From assembly GCA_900109895.1 (NCBI GenBank), contig FOBR01000005.1, positions 1 to 64,000 of the forward strand: a stretch of 64,000 bases of DNA, given 5' to 3'. The position numbers were made by a program, and so were the translations under genes. This DNA is from a bacterium A37T11 (lineage in GTDB: Bacteria; Bacteroidota; Bacteroidia; Sphingobacteriales; Sphingobacteriaceae). Under the pieces are notes generated by a model, which saw only the letters and a program-made list of their open reading frames with translations, had not been told where the DNA came from and did not search any database. How positions within the stretch are numbered: the first letter of the stretch is position 1; every line of letters starts with the position of its first letter. Below are positions 63,969 through 64,000 of this stretch, one piece after another.

Positions 63969-64000
63969 ATGACTAAGTATTTCCTGTGGGCTATGGCCCT
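63969..64000 (+). CDS. Start of a gene cut by the window edge
   Basis: ATG 63969 follows the lipoprotein stop by 5 bp and reads MTKYFLWAMA, a likely signal peptide start. The close spacing suggests co-transcription with, and perhaps a paralogue of, the lipoprotein before it. Nothing more can be said. Confidence 0.5.
   Translation, partial: MTKYFLWAMA

Overview
The window looks like chromosome from a Bacteroidota bacterium, most likely family Sphingobacteriaceae (Pedobacter-like). The evidence is a SusC/SusD pair, Bacteroidetes promoters (TTG, 19-20 bp, TAnnTTTG), no obvious Shine-Dalgarno sites, Bacteroidota-type lipoproteins and TonB receptors, and a MutL with the DQQAAHER motif. The genus call is inference.

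Region 1 (1-6.0 kb) is an accessory defence locus. The C-terminus of a transposase (1-285) abuts what looks like the truncated 5' end of a tcmP-like gene. A CRISPR array follows (720-1877; 18 repeats of 36 bp, 17 spacers of exactly 30 bp). Next are a Cas13b effector (2028-5474, type VI-B, both HEPN R-x4-H motifs intact) and an unassigned 113-aa membrane protein (5501-5842) directly upstream of it. No cas1 or cas2 is present. Promoter, UTR and array polarity all point leftward (minus strand). A diverged direct repeat of about 158 bp, carrying promoter, 5'UTR and start codon, lies at each end of the module (483-641 and 5842-5998).

Region 2 (6.1-23.6 kb) is mainly metabolic and cell envelope: a PLP-dependent class V aminotransferase, small secreted proteins, a SusC/SusD pair, a flavin monooxygenase, a LysR regulator divergent from an MdaB-type quinone reductase, a TonB receptor and a DUF1080 lipoprotein.

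Region 3 (23.7-34.1 kb) is housekeeping: a Gfo/Idh/MocA oxidoreductase, a shortened MiaA-type prenyltransferase, MutL, two rhomboids, an EEP-family hydrolase, CysS and a SurA-like chaperone.

Region 4 (34.4-42.4 kb) is a full sulfate assimilation operon behind an Rrf2 regulator: siroheme sulfite reductase, SUMT, a fusion of siroheme synthase with a TauE/SafE (TSUP) transporter, a [4Fe-4S] APS reductase, CysD and CysN. CysDN make APS, the reductase gives sulfite directly (no APS kinase seen), and the siroheme enzymes supply the cofactor for sulfite reductase. A candidate small RNA of about 100 nt follows.

Region 5 (42.8-49.8 kb) holds glutathione peroxidase, a BadF/BadG-type sugar kinase and an MFP-RND-TolC efflux operon. 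Region 6 (49.9-52.5 kb) is degraded accessory DNA: a 42-bp tandem repeat, a large inverted repeat and three broken genes. Region 7 (52.5-64 kb) has an M61 peptidase, an outer membrane barrel protein, a dicarboxylate symporter, LigA, and a TetR-TolC-EmrA-EmrB efflux operon with twin operators over its promoter, then a lipoprotein and the start of another gene.
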